NCBI GenBank assembly: GCA_027488935.1 | Contig: JAIYAP010000007.1 | Span: 1-64,000, forward strand | DNA: 64,000 nucleotides | Direction of reading: 5' to 3' | Source: Saprospiraceae bacterium | Lineage (GTDB): Bacteria; Bacteroidota; Bacteroidia; Chitinophagales; Saprospiraceae | Part shown: in pieces, positions 8,958-17,556 of the stretch | Position numbering within the stretch: position 1 is the stretch's first letter | Layout of the letters: the number at the start of each line of letters is the position of its first letter | Program-made: the position numbers and the translations under genes | Notes under the pieces: generated by a model | What the model saw: the letters and a program-made list of their open reading frames with translations, nothing else | Database searches by the model: none | Told to the model about the DNA's origin: nothing

Positions 8958-8965
8958 CAAAGGTA
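8958..8965 (-). promoter_or_regulatory. -7 box of panC
   Basis: The minus strand reads TACCTTTG, a perfect TAnnTTTG match, 22 bases before the panC ATG. It faces an identical octamer on the plus strand at 8988. No good TTTG was seen at -33. Confidence 0.5.
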
Positions 8966-8987
8966 AAAGGAGTGGTGGTACATCGCT

Positions 8988-8995
8988 TACCTTTG
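8988..8995 (+). promoter_or_regulatory. -7 box of the O-antigen ligase/TPR gene
   Basis: TACCTTTG on the plus strand, 20 bases before the ATG at 9016. Together with the panC box it makes a compact divergent promoter pair. Confidence 0.5.
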
Positions 8996-9015
8996 GCAAA
9001 AGAATCCTGCCTCCT

Positions 9016-10932
9016 ATGCAACAATTGAAAACAGCTGTCCGCTTAACGACCGAAACCCCTGCTTTTTCATCATTATTTGCCTGGAAATTGAGTTTCTGGC
9101 TGGTTTTTGGCGTGAGCACTTTGGTTTTTTGGCCCCTTTGTCTTGATTTGTACCTTGCTCCCCGCTTTTTTTCATTGGCTTTTAGTCTGCTCATCGCTGG
9201 ATTCCTGTTGCGCAAATCGTTGTATGCCCAGGCTGACTGGCGGATGCATGGTTTTGATTTTTGGATGCTAGGCTGGTATGTGTTTAACACGGCGAGTATA
9301 TTTTGGGCTTATAGCTGGTCGGAAGCGGTGTTTTACAGTCAAAAAACAGGATTGCTCTTATTGGTGTATTGGTTGGTTAGGCAGGGTTTTGAAATTCAGG
9401 AAGGCGTGGTTCGGAAAACATTGCGTCAGTTGGTCACGGTGCTGGGGAGCGTTGCATCGGTCATTGTGCTGGCACAAATTGCCTGGGCGTTTTCGGAGCA
9501 GGGTTTGGACAATGACACCTTATATGAATATGCCAACGGTGTTTTTGGCAATAAAAGTTTGACGACCGACTTTTTGTGTTTGATGTTGTTTTTGCATTTT
9601 TTACTTTGGCGGGATTTAAGGTTAAAATTTGTAGGACCAACATTGGCGTGTACCCTGATCTTGCTCATCCTGGTGTTGCAAACCCGGACGGTATATTTGG
9701 CCTTGGTTGCGGGCATTTTATTTTATGGGGTGGCACGGGCATTGATCGACCCCTTATTTCGGGGGGTGTTTTTGAAGCGTATTTTGCCAATAGGCTTGCT
9801 TTTGGGGGCTATTTTAGTCGTTTTTTTGCAATGGAAGGGGGGCGGTTCCATTGTAGAGCGGTTGAATCCTGCCAATTATCTTGAAAGTGCATCAGCCAAT
9901 GAGCGACGTTTTGTGTGGTATAAAACCAATGTGCTCAATGCGGATCATTTTTGGTGGGGCGTGGGGGATGGAAGTTGGAAGTTGTGGTTTCCTTCCAAAA
10001 ATATAGAAGGTGGTTTTCGATTGCAGGAGCAAAATGTGGTGTTTACGCGGGCGCACAACGATTATCTGGAAGTACGGGCCGAATTGGGGATATTGGGGGC
10101 GTTTTGGTTTTGTGCCTTGTTTGGATTGGCGTTTTTGAGTGGTATCCTGGCTTTGCGCATTGAGCCTGCACAAACGCAGCGCAACGAAATATTATGGCTT
10201 TTGTCGGGTTTGTTGGCCTATTGCGTGATACAATATTTTGATTTTCCGCGTGAAAGGCCCGAATTGCAAGCCATGTTAGGTTTGATGCTCGGTTGGCTGG
10301 CCTGGCGCACCAAAGGATTTTGGCAAAAAGGGCCAGGTATAGTGCTTGGAACGGGACGCAAAATAGGGGGTTATGCTGCTGCGGTGGTGTTGGTTTTTTG
10401 TTTGACCATTGGCTGGTATCGGATCCAGGGCGAAATGCACAATGTGTCCATGTTGAAAGCGCTGGTAGCAAAAAACTATGCAAAAATGGCCAAGGAAGCA
10501 GCATTAGCGGCCAATGTTTTTTACGAATACGACGATGTCGCATTGCCCATGCCGTACCACCAAGGTTTGGCGCTGGCACACCTCAACCGGATTGAGGAAG
10601 CTGAGGCTGCATTTGAAATGGCCTACTGGATGAATCCCTGGAGTTTTTTGGTGACCAACAATTATGCAACCGCCCTGACACGAGCAGGCAAGTCGGACGA
10701 AGCAATTCCGTTGTTTGAAAAAACGGTGGCTATTAATCCAAAGTCAGATGAAGGTAAATCAAACCTTGCCTATTTGTACATGAAAAAAGGCGATTCTGAG
10801 AAAGCGATGGCATGGTTTCATAAAATTGATACCATTGTAAAGCCACAAACCGAACAGGATCGGCAAAAAAACGAACAGATCAAAAGTTTACAAAGCGAAT
10901 TGTTGAAAATTTTGCAAGATCTCCAGAAATAA
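9016..10932 (+). CDS. O-antigen ligase/polymerase-like membrane protein with C-terminal TPRs
   Basis: 638 residues. Residues about 15-475 carry ten or more hydrophobic helices. The Wzy_C region contains the large loop with FTRAHNDYLEVRAELGILGA near residues 346-365, the signature of O-antigen ligases and polymerases. After the last helix (near 465) come tetratricopeptide repeats up to about 620 (HQGLALAHLNRIEEAEAAF, NYATALTRAGKSDEAIPLF, NLAYLYMKKGDSEKAMAWF). This architecture is common in Bacteroidota and probably acts in surface glycan assembly or protein glycosylation. It stands apart from the polysaccharide operon at 16.8-24.1 kb. Confidence 0.85.
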   Translation: MQQLKTAVRLTTETPAFSSLFAWKLSFWLVFGVSTLVFWPLCLDLYLAPRFFSLAFSLLIAGFLLRKSLYAQADWRMHGFDFWMLGWYVFNTASIFWAYSWSEAVFYSQKTGLLLLVYWLVRQGFEIQEGVVRKTLRQLVTVLGSVASVIVLAQIAWAFSEQGLDNDTLYEYANGVFGNKSLTTDFLCLMLFLHFLLWRDLRLKFVGPTLACTLILLILVLQTRTVYLALVAGILFYGVARALIDPLFRGVFLKRILPIGLLLGAILVVFLQWKGGGSIVERLNPANYLESASANERRFVWYKTNVLNADHFWWGVGDGSWKLWFPSKNIEGGFRLQEQNVVFTRAHNDYLEVRAELGILGAFWFCALFGLAFLSGILALRIEPAQTQRNEILWLLSGLLAYCVIQYFDFPRERPELQAMLGLMLGWLAWRTKGFWQKGPGIVLGTGRKIGGYAAAVVLVFCLTIGWYRIQGEMHNVSMLKALVAKNYAKMAKEAALAANVFYEYDDVALPMPYHQGLALAHLNRIEEAEAAFEMAYWMNPWSFLVTNNYATALTRAGKSDEAIPLFEKTVAINPKSDEGKSNLAYLYMKKGDSEKAMAWFHKIDTIVKPQTEQDRQKNEQIKSLQSELLKILQDLQK

Positions 10933-10955
10933 AACCACTTTGTTCCAACCTTAGC

Positions 10956-11036
10956 TACCTTCGCACTGTTTAAATTCAATTCTTTCAGTTTTATTTGAAA
11001 ACAGGTAAAGCGGTCTTTTTTTCGCTTTACGCACCT
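10956..11036 (+). promoter_or_regulatory. -7-like box and leader hairpin before the prenyl synthase gene
   Basis: TACCTTCG (10956-10963) resembles a -7 box. The implied leader of about 78 bases holds a hairpin: GTAAAGCG (11005-11012) pairs with CGCTTTAC (11023-11030), flanked by CAGGT/ACCTG that extends the stem with a bulge. It ends about 12 bases before the ATG at 11048. A role in translation control is inference. Confidence 0.35.
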
Positions 11037-11047
11037 GGCTGACACCC

Positions 11048-12043
11048 ATGAATAGTACGTCTGCCCCTCTTAACAGGACATTAGATACCATAAAACAGCC
11101 CATCACGGCTGAATTGGACATATTTGAGGATCGTTTTCGCGATGCCATGCGCAGCAAAACGCCCTTACTCGATAAAATCACCTGGTATATCGTTCAGCGC
11201 AAGGGCAAACAAGTGCGGCCCATGTTGGTGCTGTTGAGTGCCCGCCTGTTTGCGCCTATTAACGAGGCCTCTTACACGGCTGCTTCCATGATCGAGTTGT
11301 TGCACACGGCCACCTTGGTCCACGACGATGTGGTGGATGACTCCAACGAACGCCGTGGTTTTTTCTCCATCAATGCTTTATGGAAAAACAAAATCGCCGT
11401 GCTTGTGGGCGATTTTTTGCTTTCTCAAGGTCTGTTATTGAGTGTAAAAAGTCAGCAATTTCGCATTTTGGAAATGGTGAGCCGGGCGGTGACCGAAATG
11501 GCGGAGGGCGAATTGCTTCAAATTGAAAAAGCGCGGCGGCTTGACATTAAAGAACCCATTTACCATGAAATTATTCGTCAAAAAACAGCTTCATTGATCG
11601 CAGCGGCCTGTTGTGCGGGCGCAGTCACGACGGCTACCGACGAAGAGACGATTCAGCGTATGTGGTTGTTTGGCGAAAAAACCGGCATGGCCTTTCAAAT
11701 CCGGGATGATTTGTTCGATTTTGGCACCGATGATGTGGGCAAACCCCTCGGCATTGATATCAAGGAGAAAAAAATGACACTCCCGCTCATTTATGCGCTT
11801 TCCAATGCCGATCGCAGTACGCGCCGATTTATCCTGAATATTGTAAAAAATGAAAGTGATAAGACAGATAAGGTGCGGGAAGTGATTGATATTGTTCGGC
11901 AAAGCGGCGGCATCGAATACGCGCAGGAAGCCATGTATCGTTATCGCCAGGAAGCGTTCGATTTGTTGATGCAGGCTCCTGATACGCCTGCGCGCCAGTC
12001 TTTGTATGATTTGCTCATATTTGTCACAGAGCGTAAGAAGTAG
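11048..12043 (+). CDS. Long-chain polyprenyl diphosphate synthase
   Basis: 331 residues. A trans-prenyltransferase that extends IPP units, probably to the quinone side chain. The first aspartate-rich motif is HDDVVDD near residues 97-103 and the second RDDLFD near 220-225; GKQVRPMLVLLSARLF (IPP-binding region) lies near 53-68. Chain length cannot be read with confidence. The Crp-like regulator follows on the same strand. Confidence 0.92.
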   Translation: MNSTSAPLNRTLDTIKQPITAELDIFEDRFRDAMRSKTPLLDKITWYIVQRKGKQVRPMLVLLSARLFAPINEASYTAASMIELLHTATLVHDDVVDDSNERRGFFSINALWKNKIAVLVGDFLLSQGLLLSVKSQQFRILEMVSRAVTEMAEGELLQIEKARRLDIKEPIYHEIIRQKTASLIAAACCAGAVTTATDEETIQRMWLFGEKTGMAFQIRDDLFDFGTDDVGKPLGIDIKEKKMTLPLIYALSNADRSTRRFILNIVKNESDKTDKVREVIDIVRQSGGIEYAQEAMYRYRQEAFDLLMQAPDTPARQSLYDLLIFVTERKK

Positions 12044-12081
12044 CCCCTATTTCGAACAAATTTAAGTTCAGGTCGTTTTTT

Positions 12082-12714
12082 ATGCATCCTCTGTGTAATG
12101 TGTACATGGAGTTCGAAAATATGACCATGTTCGATCTGTTACACACCAATATGAATCTATTCGTACCGCTTACGGATGCGGAATTTGCCGAGTTAACTTC
12201 TAAAATGCGGGTCAAAACCTTTCAGAAAAATGAGTTTTTTCTAATGGAAGGCGATGTTTGTCGCAACGCTATTTTTATCAATTCGGGATGTCTAAGGTAC
12301 TTTTTTACGGTAGATGGGGAGGAGAAAACAGGCCAGTTTTTCTTTGAAGGCACCTGGTACACCGATTTGGAAAGTTTTTTGTCGGAAGAGCCCTCCGAAC
12401 AAAATATACAGGCGCTTGAAACGACAGAATGCCTGATTATCAGCAAAAAAGATTTACATCAATTATACCAGCAACATCATAAGTTTGAGCGCTTTGGCCG
12501 GCTCCTTGTAGAGCATGGATTCTTAGGCTTGCGCAAAAAAAACAAAATTCTCACCAATTTGAGTCCTGAGGAACGCTACCTCGATTTGATCAAAAGCCGC
12601 CCAAAAGTGATCGAACGGGTGCCGCAAATCCACATTGCTTCTTATTTGGGTATCCAACCCGAAAGTTTGAGCAGGATTCGAAAGCGCCTTTTTGAACAGC
12701 GCAAACGAACTTAA
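12082..12714 (+). CDS. Crp/Fnr-family transcriptional regulator
   Basis: Up to 210 residues. A cyclic-nucleotide-binding-like barrel spans about residues 25-135 (KNEFFLMEGDVCRNAIFINSG) and a helix-turn-helix spans about 165-205 (QIHIASYLGIQPESLSRIRKR). The RxR arginine of classical cAMP pockets is not apparent, so the ligand is unknown. The start is uncertain: ATGs lie at 12082, 12106 and 12121. The last has GGAG nine bases upstream and gives a 197-residue protein closer to family length. The outer-membrane protein gene follows but has its own promoter-like box. Confidence 0.85.
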   Translation: MHPLCNVYMEFENMTMFDLLHTNMNLFVPLTDAEFAELTSKMRVKTFQKNEFFLMEGDVCRNAIFINSGCLRYFFTVDGEEKTGQFFFEGTWYTDLESFLSEEPSEQNIQALETTECLIISKKDLHQLYQQHHKFERFGRLLVEHGFLGLRKKNKILTNLSPEERYLDLIKSRPKVIERVPQIHIASYLGIQPESLSRIRKRLFEQRKRT

Positions 12715-12746
12715 CTCAAGTCAATTCGCAGGTTTAGGTGCGCCCC

Positions 12747-12754
12747 TACTTTTG
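12747..12754 (+). promoter_or_regulatory. -7 box of the barrel protein gene
   Basis: TACTTTTG fits TAnnTTTG and lies 37 bases before the ATG at 12792, giving a leader of about 30 bases. Confidence 0.45.
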
Positions 12755-12791
12755 TATTGTCAATTTGATTCACCAACTAAAACAAACAATC

Positions 12792-13415
12792 ATGACAATC
12801 AAAAGTATGTTCCTCTTGGCCTGTTTGGCCCTTGCATACACCGCAAACGCGCAAGAAAAACAAGTTCCTGTGTATGGCGAATTTGGTTTAGGCTTTGGCC
12901 AAACCCTGTTTATGGGTGATACCAAGGCTCAACTTCGGCAAGCCTTGGGCGGCACATTCGATCCCGGCATTACAGGCAACTTGGCCATGGCGTTTTATTA
13001 TGCCCCGGCAAAATGGAAGGGCCTGGGTTTGGGTTCGCGCATCAAAGGCTCCATTGCCAGCAGTGTAAAAGGCGACTTTGGCGACAGTTACTTTTTCAAT
13101 TATTACAACCTTTCCGCATCCGCCAAGTATTATGCGAGCAAAAAATTCAACCGCGGTTTGTACGGGCGTGGCAGCATTGGTTTTGGTCAGCTGACCTCCA
13201 AACGTGCCAACGAAACCACGGATGAATATGTACACCAATTCGCCGTGGGTAGTACGTTTACGGCCAGCCTGGGTTATTCACTCCCCTTGAAACATTCGGC
13301 GATCAGCCTGGAAGCCGAATTTGAAACTTCCTCCCGCAACGGCACCGTTAATGGTGTGGGCGAACAATCCATTCGCAGCGGACAATTAGGGCTGAACCTG
13401 ATCTATTCTTTTTAA
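12792..13415 (+). CDS. Small outer-membrane beta-barrel protein
   Basis: 207 residues. A signal peptide (MTIKSMFLLACLALAYTANA) is cut near residue 20. The mature part alternates hydrophobic and polar residues with many Gly and aromatics and ends in YSF, typical of a C-terminal barrel strand. Length suggests an 8-10-strand porin-like or OmpW-type barrel. No specific family was recognised. The start at 12792 was chosen because the signal peptide begins there. Confidence 0.75.
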   Translation: MTIKSMFLLACLALAYTANAQEKQVPVYGEFGLGFGQTLFMGDTKAQLRQALGGTFDPGITGNLAMAFYYAPAKWKGLGLGSRIKGSIASSVKGDFGDSYFFNYYNLSASAKYYASKKFNRGLYGRGSIGFGQLTSKRANETTDEYVHQFAVGSTFTASLGYSLPLKHSAISLEAEFETSSRNGTVNGVGEQSIRSGQLGLNLIYSF

Positions 13416-13428
13416 AAACACGAAGCAT

Positions 13429-13908
13429 ATGCGCAGCATTCTAATCCTGGAACCCATCGGCAAAATGGGTTCCAGCTTACTGCAATATTTACTGGAACAG
13501 GAACATTGGGTGACGGCATTGGTTAGAAAGCCGTCTATGGTGCCGCTTCAGCATCCTAAATTGGAGGTGTTGCAAGGCGAACAGGTCGCTTGCCGTACTT
13601 TGATTCGCGCCATGGAAGGTCAAGAATTGGTGGTTGTTTGTTTTCAAAAAACCAATGCCGATTTTGGGCACCAACAAAATGTGCTGGATGCAATGGCAAT
13701 CAATCATATCCGGATATTGATCGTGCTAAAACCCGTAAAATCGGGGTCAATGGAATGGTCAAATGTTGAAATCATTCAATGGAACAATCCCAAGATCACG
13801 ATATACCTGTACACCTATCCTGTTGTTTTAGAAGATTTTAACCCCGACTTTTTCACAAAACTCCAGGCTATTTTTAACTCCATGGGCACCCACCTGGATT
13901 CCAGTTGA
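13429..13908 (+). CDS. Short NAD(P)-binding (NmrA/SDR-like) protein
   Basis: 159 residues. It starts like an atypical SDR Rossmann fold: ILILEPIGKMGSSLLQYLLE, then WVTALVRKP and LEVLQGE. The usual GxxGxxG is altered to PIGKMG, and the protein stops soon after the fifth strand, with no substrate domain (typical members have 210-290 residues). It may be a degenerate or regulatory NmrA-like protein. It lies 13 bases after the barrel gene on the same strand. Confidence 0.6.
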   Translation: MRSILILEPIGKMGSSLLQYLLEQEHWVTALVRKPSMVPLQHPKLEVLQGEQVACRTLIRAMEGQELVVVCFQKTNADFGHQQNVLDAMAINHIRILIVLKPVKSGSMEWSNVEIIQWNNPKITIYLYTYPVVLEDFNPDFFTKLQAIFNSMGTHLDSS

Positions 13909-13920
13909 CGAGGCTGCTTG

Positions 13921-14622
13921 TTATCCCTCCGCCTGCCAATTTAAGGCGGCCACTACAAACATGCCAGCCGTTTCCGTCCGCAAACGCGCAGCACCTAACG
14001 AAATCGCCAAAAAGCCATTCCCCAGCGCCAAGGCCACTTCTTCCGGACTAAAATCGCCTTCCGGACCGATCAAAACGAGGGTATCCACGCTCGGTTGTGC
14101 CATACTTTTTAAATGGGGAACTGGCTCCGAAGCACACCAGGCGATGAAACGTTGTGGGTAATTGCCCGCATCGGCGATCACTTTTGCAAAGGGCGTTAAA
14201 GGGTTTAAAACCGGCAAATACGCCCGAAGCGACTGTTTCATGGCTGATACCAGTATTTTCTCTAAGCGATCGGGCCGAATGGTTTCGCGTTCTGAACGTT
14301 TGCACAACAAAGGTGTGATCGTATCAATGCCCATTTCGGTGGCTTTTTCTAAAAACCACTCCAACCGATCGATGTTTTTGGTAGGCGCAATGGCCACATG
14401 CAGGCGCGCACGACGCTCAGCGGGCACGGGCGTGGTTTCCAAAATACGGGCCAGCACCTGTTTTTTGCCGATTTCACTGATTTCTGCGGTATAAAAATGG
14501 CCTTTGCCATCGGTGAGTTGCAACCGATCGCCTGCTTTATGCCGCAACACGGTTTGCAGGTGCCGACTTTCCTCTTCGTCTAATTTGGCAAAACCGTTGA
14601 TGATTTCTGGTGTGTAAAACAT
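13921..14622 (-). CDS. rsmE: 16S rRNA (uracil1498-N3)-methyltransferase
   Basis: 233 residues. A SPOUT methyltransferase that methylates U1498 of 16S rRNA. An N-terminal PUA-like part holds HLQTVLRHKAGDRL; the C-terminal knot has LVLIGPEGDFSPEEV and SLGAARLRTETAG, the SAM-binding trefoil signature. The start at 14622 (MFYTPEII) is the usual family N-terminus; the frame continues to 14694 without support. Confidence 0.95.
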   Translation of the reverse strand: MFYTPEIINGFAKLDEEESRHLQTVLRHKAGDRLQLTDGKGHFYTAEISEIGKKQVLARILETTPVPAERRARLHVAIAPTKNIDRLEWFLEKATEMGIDTITPLLCKRSERETIRPDRLEKILVSAMKQSLRAYLPVLNPLTPFAKVIADAGNYPQRFIAWCASEPVPHLKSMAQPSVDTLVLIGPEGDFSPEEVALALGNGFLAISLGAARLRTETAGMFVVAALNWQAEG

Positions 14623-14665
14623 GGTTTCGTTTAAGAGCCTATAAAAATATAAATTTTCATTTGCT

Positions 14666-15865
14666 CTATGGCTCAAAAAATCCAACACTTGCACCTACCC
14701 AATCTTTGCCTTTGTTGTAACGCACACCCACCATTTCGCCTTTGCTCATGCGAATCAGGTTATTGACCAGGCGCGGTTTTTCCCAGTTTTTATTCCACAA
14801 CAACATCATGCGGATCTCGCATTTGGAGGGTTCTTCCGGATTGGGCGTTTCAATGCCGGCCACGTATTCTACTTTGCGCTGGAGGATAAAATTGCCCGGG
14901 TCGTCTACTTTTTCCACATCTTCCCGGGTCACATTGATCATCACACCTTGGCCGGAAAATGAAAACAAGGGTTTTAATACCCAGTTCTCAAGGTCGGTCG
15001 GGATCGTTTTTAGTTCGCTTACAAAATGCGTTTCGGGCACAAAAGCCGATTGCATAAAAGGCAAGGTATGTTTGCTGATGCGGAAAAACCAGTTGGGATG
15101 ACCTACCCATTCGGCATTTACCTCGGTGGTCATATCCCAGGCGCGGGGCAGGTCGTTGCGTTTTTCCAGTTCATCAAAAATGATGCGGTTGTAAATGCGT
15201 TCGATGGCGATTTTGCGATTTTGCTCGTCTAAATAATACAAATCGCGGCCTTCACGGAGCACTTTGCTCAGGCACAACACTTTTATGCCCAAATATTTGG
15301 CCGTTCCCCAGAAGTCGATGCGGGTATTTTGTTTTTCGGGTTCAATTTCGAGCAGCACCACATTTTCGGGTTTTGAATTACCCACGATTACCTCGCGCAT
15401 TAGTTCGATGTAGGATTCCGGCGTTAGTCCACCAAACAAATGGTGCATTTCGGCTGGAATATCGAAATGCTTGCGGTACGATTCGGCCAGCATGTGCTGA
15501 AAGAAGTACAGCGACGGGAAGCCCTGCATTTCAATGAGTTGCGGGGTTAAGCCACCGTTTTTGTCTTTACAAATTCCGAAATCGAGCTGCATGAACATGG
15601 TGTGTTCATCTTCGCCGGGCACCCGCAAATGGGTAGGTAAAGCGGCCTCGCTTTTTTGTTTAAAATCGGGCTGGGTGAGCACCGTACAAATATCCGAAAC
15701 CCCTTGTAGCAGTTGCTGTTTGAGGTTTTGGGGGATAAAAACGGGTGTTTCGCTTACTCGAAAAGTGACCGCCTCGCCAAAGGCCGCATCGACCGTTTGC
15801 ATAAAGGCATGGTATTTGGCTTCGGTAAAAGCAGCGTTGTATTGTTGGCGAATCGCGTGCAGCAT
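14666..15865 (-). CDS. ATP-grasp-like protein of unknown substrate
   Basis: 399 residues. Segments NRIIFDELE and VLKPLFSFSGQGVMI resemble the nucleotide-binding lysine and glycine-rich loop of ATP-grasp or glutathionylspermidine-synthase-like enzymes; CEIRMMLLWN near residues 350-360 could be the catalytic strand. No signal peptide or membrane segment was seen. Homologues appear to be conserved hypothetical proteins in Bacteroidota. The fold call is moderately sure; the reaction is unknown. The start at 15865 avoids a 42-residue extension with little protein-like character. It lies upstream of rsmE on the same strand. Confidence 0.6.
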   Translation of the reverse strand: MLHAIRQQYNAAFTEAKYHAFMQTVDAAFGEAVTFRVSETPVFIPQNLKQQLLQGVSDICTVLTQPDFKQKSEAALPTHLRVPGEDEHTMFMQLDFGICKDKNGGLTPQLIEMQGFPSLYFFQHMLAESYRKHFDIPAEMHHLFGGLTPESYIELMREVIVGNSKPENVVLLEIEPEKQNTRIDFWGTAKYLGIKVLCLSKVLREGRDLYYLDEQNRKIAIERIYNRIIFDELEKRNDLPRAWDMTTEVNAEWVGHPNWFFRISKHTLPFMQSAFVPETHFVSELKTIPTDLENWVLKPLFSFSGQGVMINVTREDVEKVDDPGNFILQRKVEYVAGIETPNPEEPSKCEIRMMLLWNKNWEKPRLVNNLIRMSKGEMVGVRYNKGKDWVGASVGFFEP

Positions 15866-16036
15866 AAGGCAGTGATTTTCTTCAGGTGAAGCAGCAGTTT
15901 TACGCTGCAATGGCGAAGATTCAATTTTTTCAAAAAACCTTGGTCTAAATCCCGAAAATAATTCGAGAAAAACGTTTTTAAACAGAAACAACGCAACAAA
16001 TTAACAGAATTGACCCTAAGATCCCCCACGCATCTG

Positions 16037-16044
16037 TATATTTG
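16037..16044 (+). promoter_or_regulatory. -7 box of uppS
   Basis: TATATTTG, a perfect TAnnTTTG match, lies 20 bases before the uppS ATG. A matching -33 element at the right spacing was not found. Confidence 0.45.
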
Positions 16045-16063
16045 GCGGTTAAAATGAAATGCC

Positions 16064-16807
16064 ATGTCCGACCATAAGTCGCAAATTATCCTGGAAAATG
16101 TACCGAAACACATTGCCATTATTATGGATGGTAACGGCCGTTGGGCAAAACAAAAAGGCATTCCGCGGTTGTTGGGGCATCGAAGTGGGGTAAAAAGTGT
16201 GCGCGAAGTAACCGAGGCCGCGGCCGAGATCGGGGTGCAATACTTGACGCTCTACGCTTTCAGCACCGAAAACTGGAACCGCCCGCCTGCCGAAGTGACC
16301 GCACTGATGACCTTGCTAGTAGAAACGATCAAAGGGGAAATCCGCGACCTGAACAAAAACAAAGTACGCCTCCAAGCCATTGGCGACATTGAAGCCTTAC
16401 CCGCCCCTACCTTCAAAACCCTGATGGAGGGTATTGAGCAAACCAAAAACAACGACCGCATCACCCTCGTGCTGGCGCTCAACTACTCGGCCAAATGGGA
16501 AATTCTGCGCGCTACCCGCATTATTGCCGAACAAGCCCAAAAAGGCCTGTTGAAAGCCGAGGATATCAAGGAGTCGACCTTTGAGGCGGCACTAAGTACC
16601 AATGGCATTCCCGATCCGGAACTGCTCATTCGGACCAGCGGCGAAACCCGCATTTCCAATTTTCTGTTGTGGCAAATTGCTTATACCGAGTTGTATTTCA
16701 CCCCGGTTTTTTGGCCCGACTTTGGTCGCAAGGAGTTGTTTGAGGCCATTTTAAGTTACCAGCGCCGCGAACGGCGTTTTGGCATGACCAGCGAACAAAT
16801 CAAGTAA
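16064..16807 (+). CDS. uppS: Isoprenyl transferase (undecaprenyl diphosphate synthase)
   Basis: 247 residues, normal length. A cis-prenyltransferase that makes the C55 lipid carrier for peptidoglycan and surface glycans. Signatures: AIIMDGNGRWAKQKG (catalytic Asp), GHRSGVKSV, LYAFSTENWNRP, and DPELLIRTSGETRISNFLL. It sits beside the polysaccharide operon, whose products use this carrier, but on the other strand and converging with it (2-base gap). Confidence 0.97.
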   Translation: MSDHKSQIILENVPKHIAIIMDGNGRWAKQKGIPRLLGHRSGVKSVREVTEAAAEIGVQYLTLYAFSTENWNRPPAEVTALMTLLVETIKGEIRDLNKNKVRLQAIGDIEALPAPTFKTLMEGIEQTKNNDRITLVLALNYSAKWEILRATRIIAEQAQKGLLKAEDIKESTFEAALSTNGIPDPELLIRTSGETRISNFLLWQIAYTELYFTPVFWPDFGRKELFEAILSYQRRERRFGMTSEQIK

Positions 16808-16809
16808 TA

Positions 16810-17535
16810 TTAGTCGGTTTTGGCCGGATGTTGCACTTGTTCCCATTTCAAACCGATGATGGCTTCGAGCGACAGGCGCGCAATTTGTACTTCGGTATCG
16901 GCTTTCAGGCGCGATTCCTGGGCAGCGTAATAGGCGCTGGTCGCATTGGTATAGTCTTCCAGCGTTTTTTCATCCGTTTTGTACAATTGCTGAATCAGTA
17001 CGTAATTGGTATAGATTTCTTGCTCGGCGAGCGCGCGTTTTTCCAAAATGGCTTTGGCGAGTTTGTATTGGGCATACCGCGCGAGGGTTTCTTCCCGTAA
17101 TTGCAGTTTCCGTTGGTTTATTTTGTGGTCGGCAATTTGCACCTCCTTTTTCCCAATTTTATTTTTGTTTTTCTGGCTCATCACGTTGTACAAATTGAGG
17201 CTCAGGCCAAAATTGTAGCGTGGAAAAAAGACATTGCTGGAGGAATCGGGTGACCGCAAATTGGCTTCATTGAGGTTGAAGGTCGCTTGCACATCGCGCA
17301 TCCATTCTTTGCGGGCGTTTTTGGCAGTGGCTTCGGCGACCAATTTTTCATCGAGCACAATGGCCGATTCGGGGTTGTTTTGCCAGGCAAGTTGTACTAA
17401 GTATTCTGAAAAATCGCGGGCCTTCGCTTCCAAAGGCTGTACAATGTTATCAAAATCAGTTTGTTGCGCGTGTACGAGACTGGCGCTTAGGCAGAGCAGC
17501 AGAGCCGCTGTTGGATAAAATTTGTTGCGTTGCAC
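16810..17535 (-). CDS. Half-length TolC-like outer-membrane protein
   Basis: 241 residues with a signal peptide (residues 1-23, ending LVHAQ). It has one OEP-type repeat: a helical arm, a short beta hairpin region (FPRYNFGLSLNLYN) and long helices from about residue 115. TolC proteins normally hold two such repeats in 420-480 residues, so this is half a protein. It is the last gene of the polysaccharide operon and could form a homo-oligomeric export channel or be non-channel. The start is GTG at 17535, placed by the signal peptide. Confidence 0.65.
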   Translation of the reverse strand: MQRNKFYPTAALLLCLSASLVHAQQTDFDNIVQPLEAKARDFSEYLVQLAWQNNPESAIVLDEKLVAEATAKNARKEWMRDVQATFNLNEANLRSPDSSSNVFFPRYNFGLSLNLYNVMSQKNKNKIGKKEVQIADHKINQRKLQLREETLARYAQYKLAKAILEKRALAEQEIYTNYVLIQQLYKTDEKTLEDYTNATSAYYAAQESRLKADTEVQIARLSLEAIIGLKWEQVQHPAKTD

Positions 17536-17556
17536 GGTTTTTGTTTTTTTGTTAAA

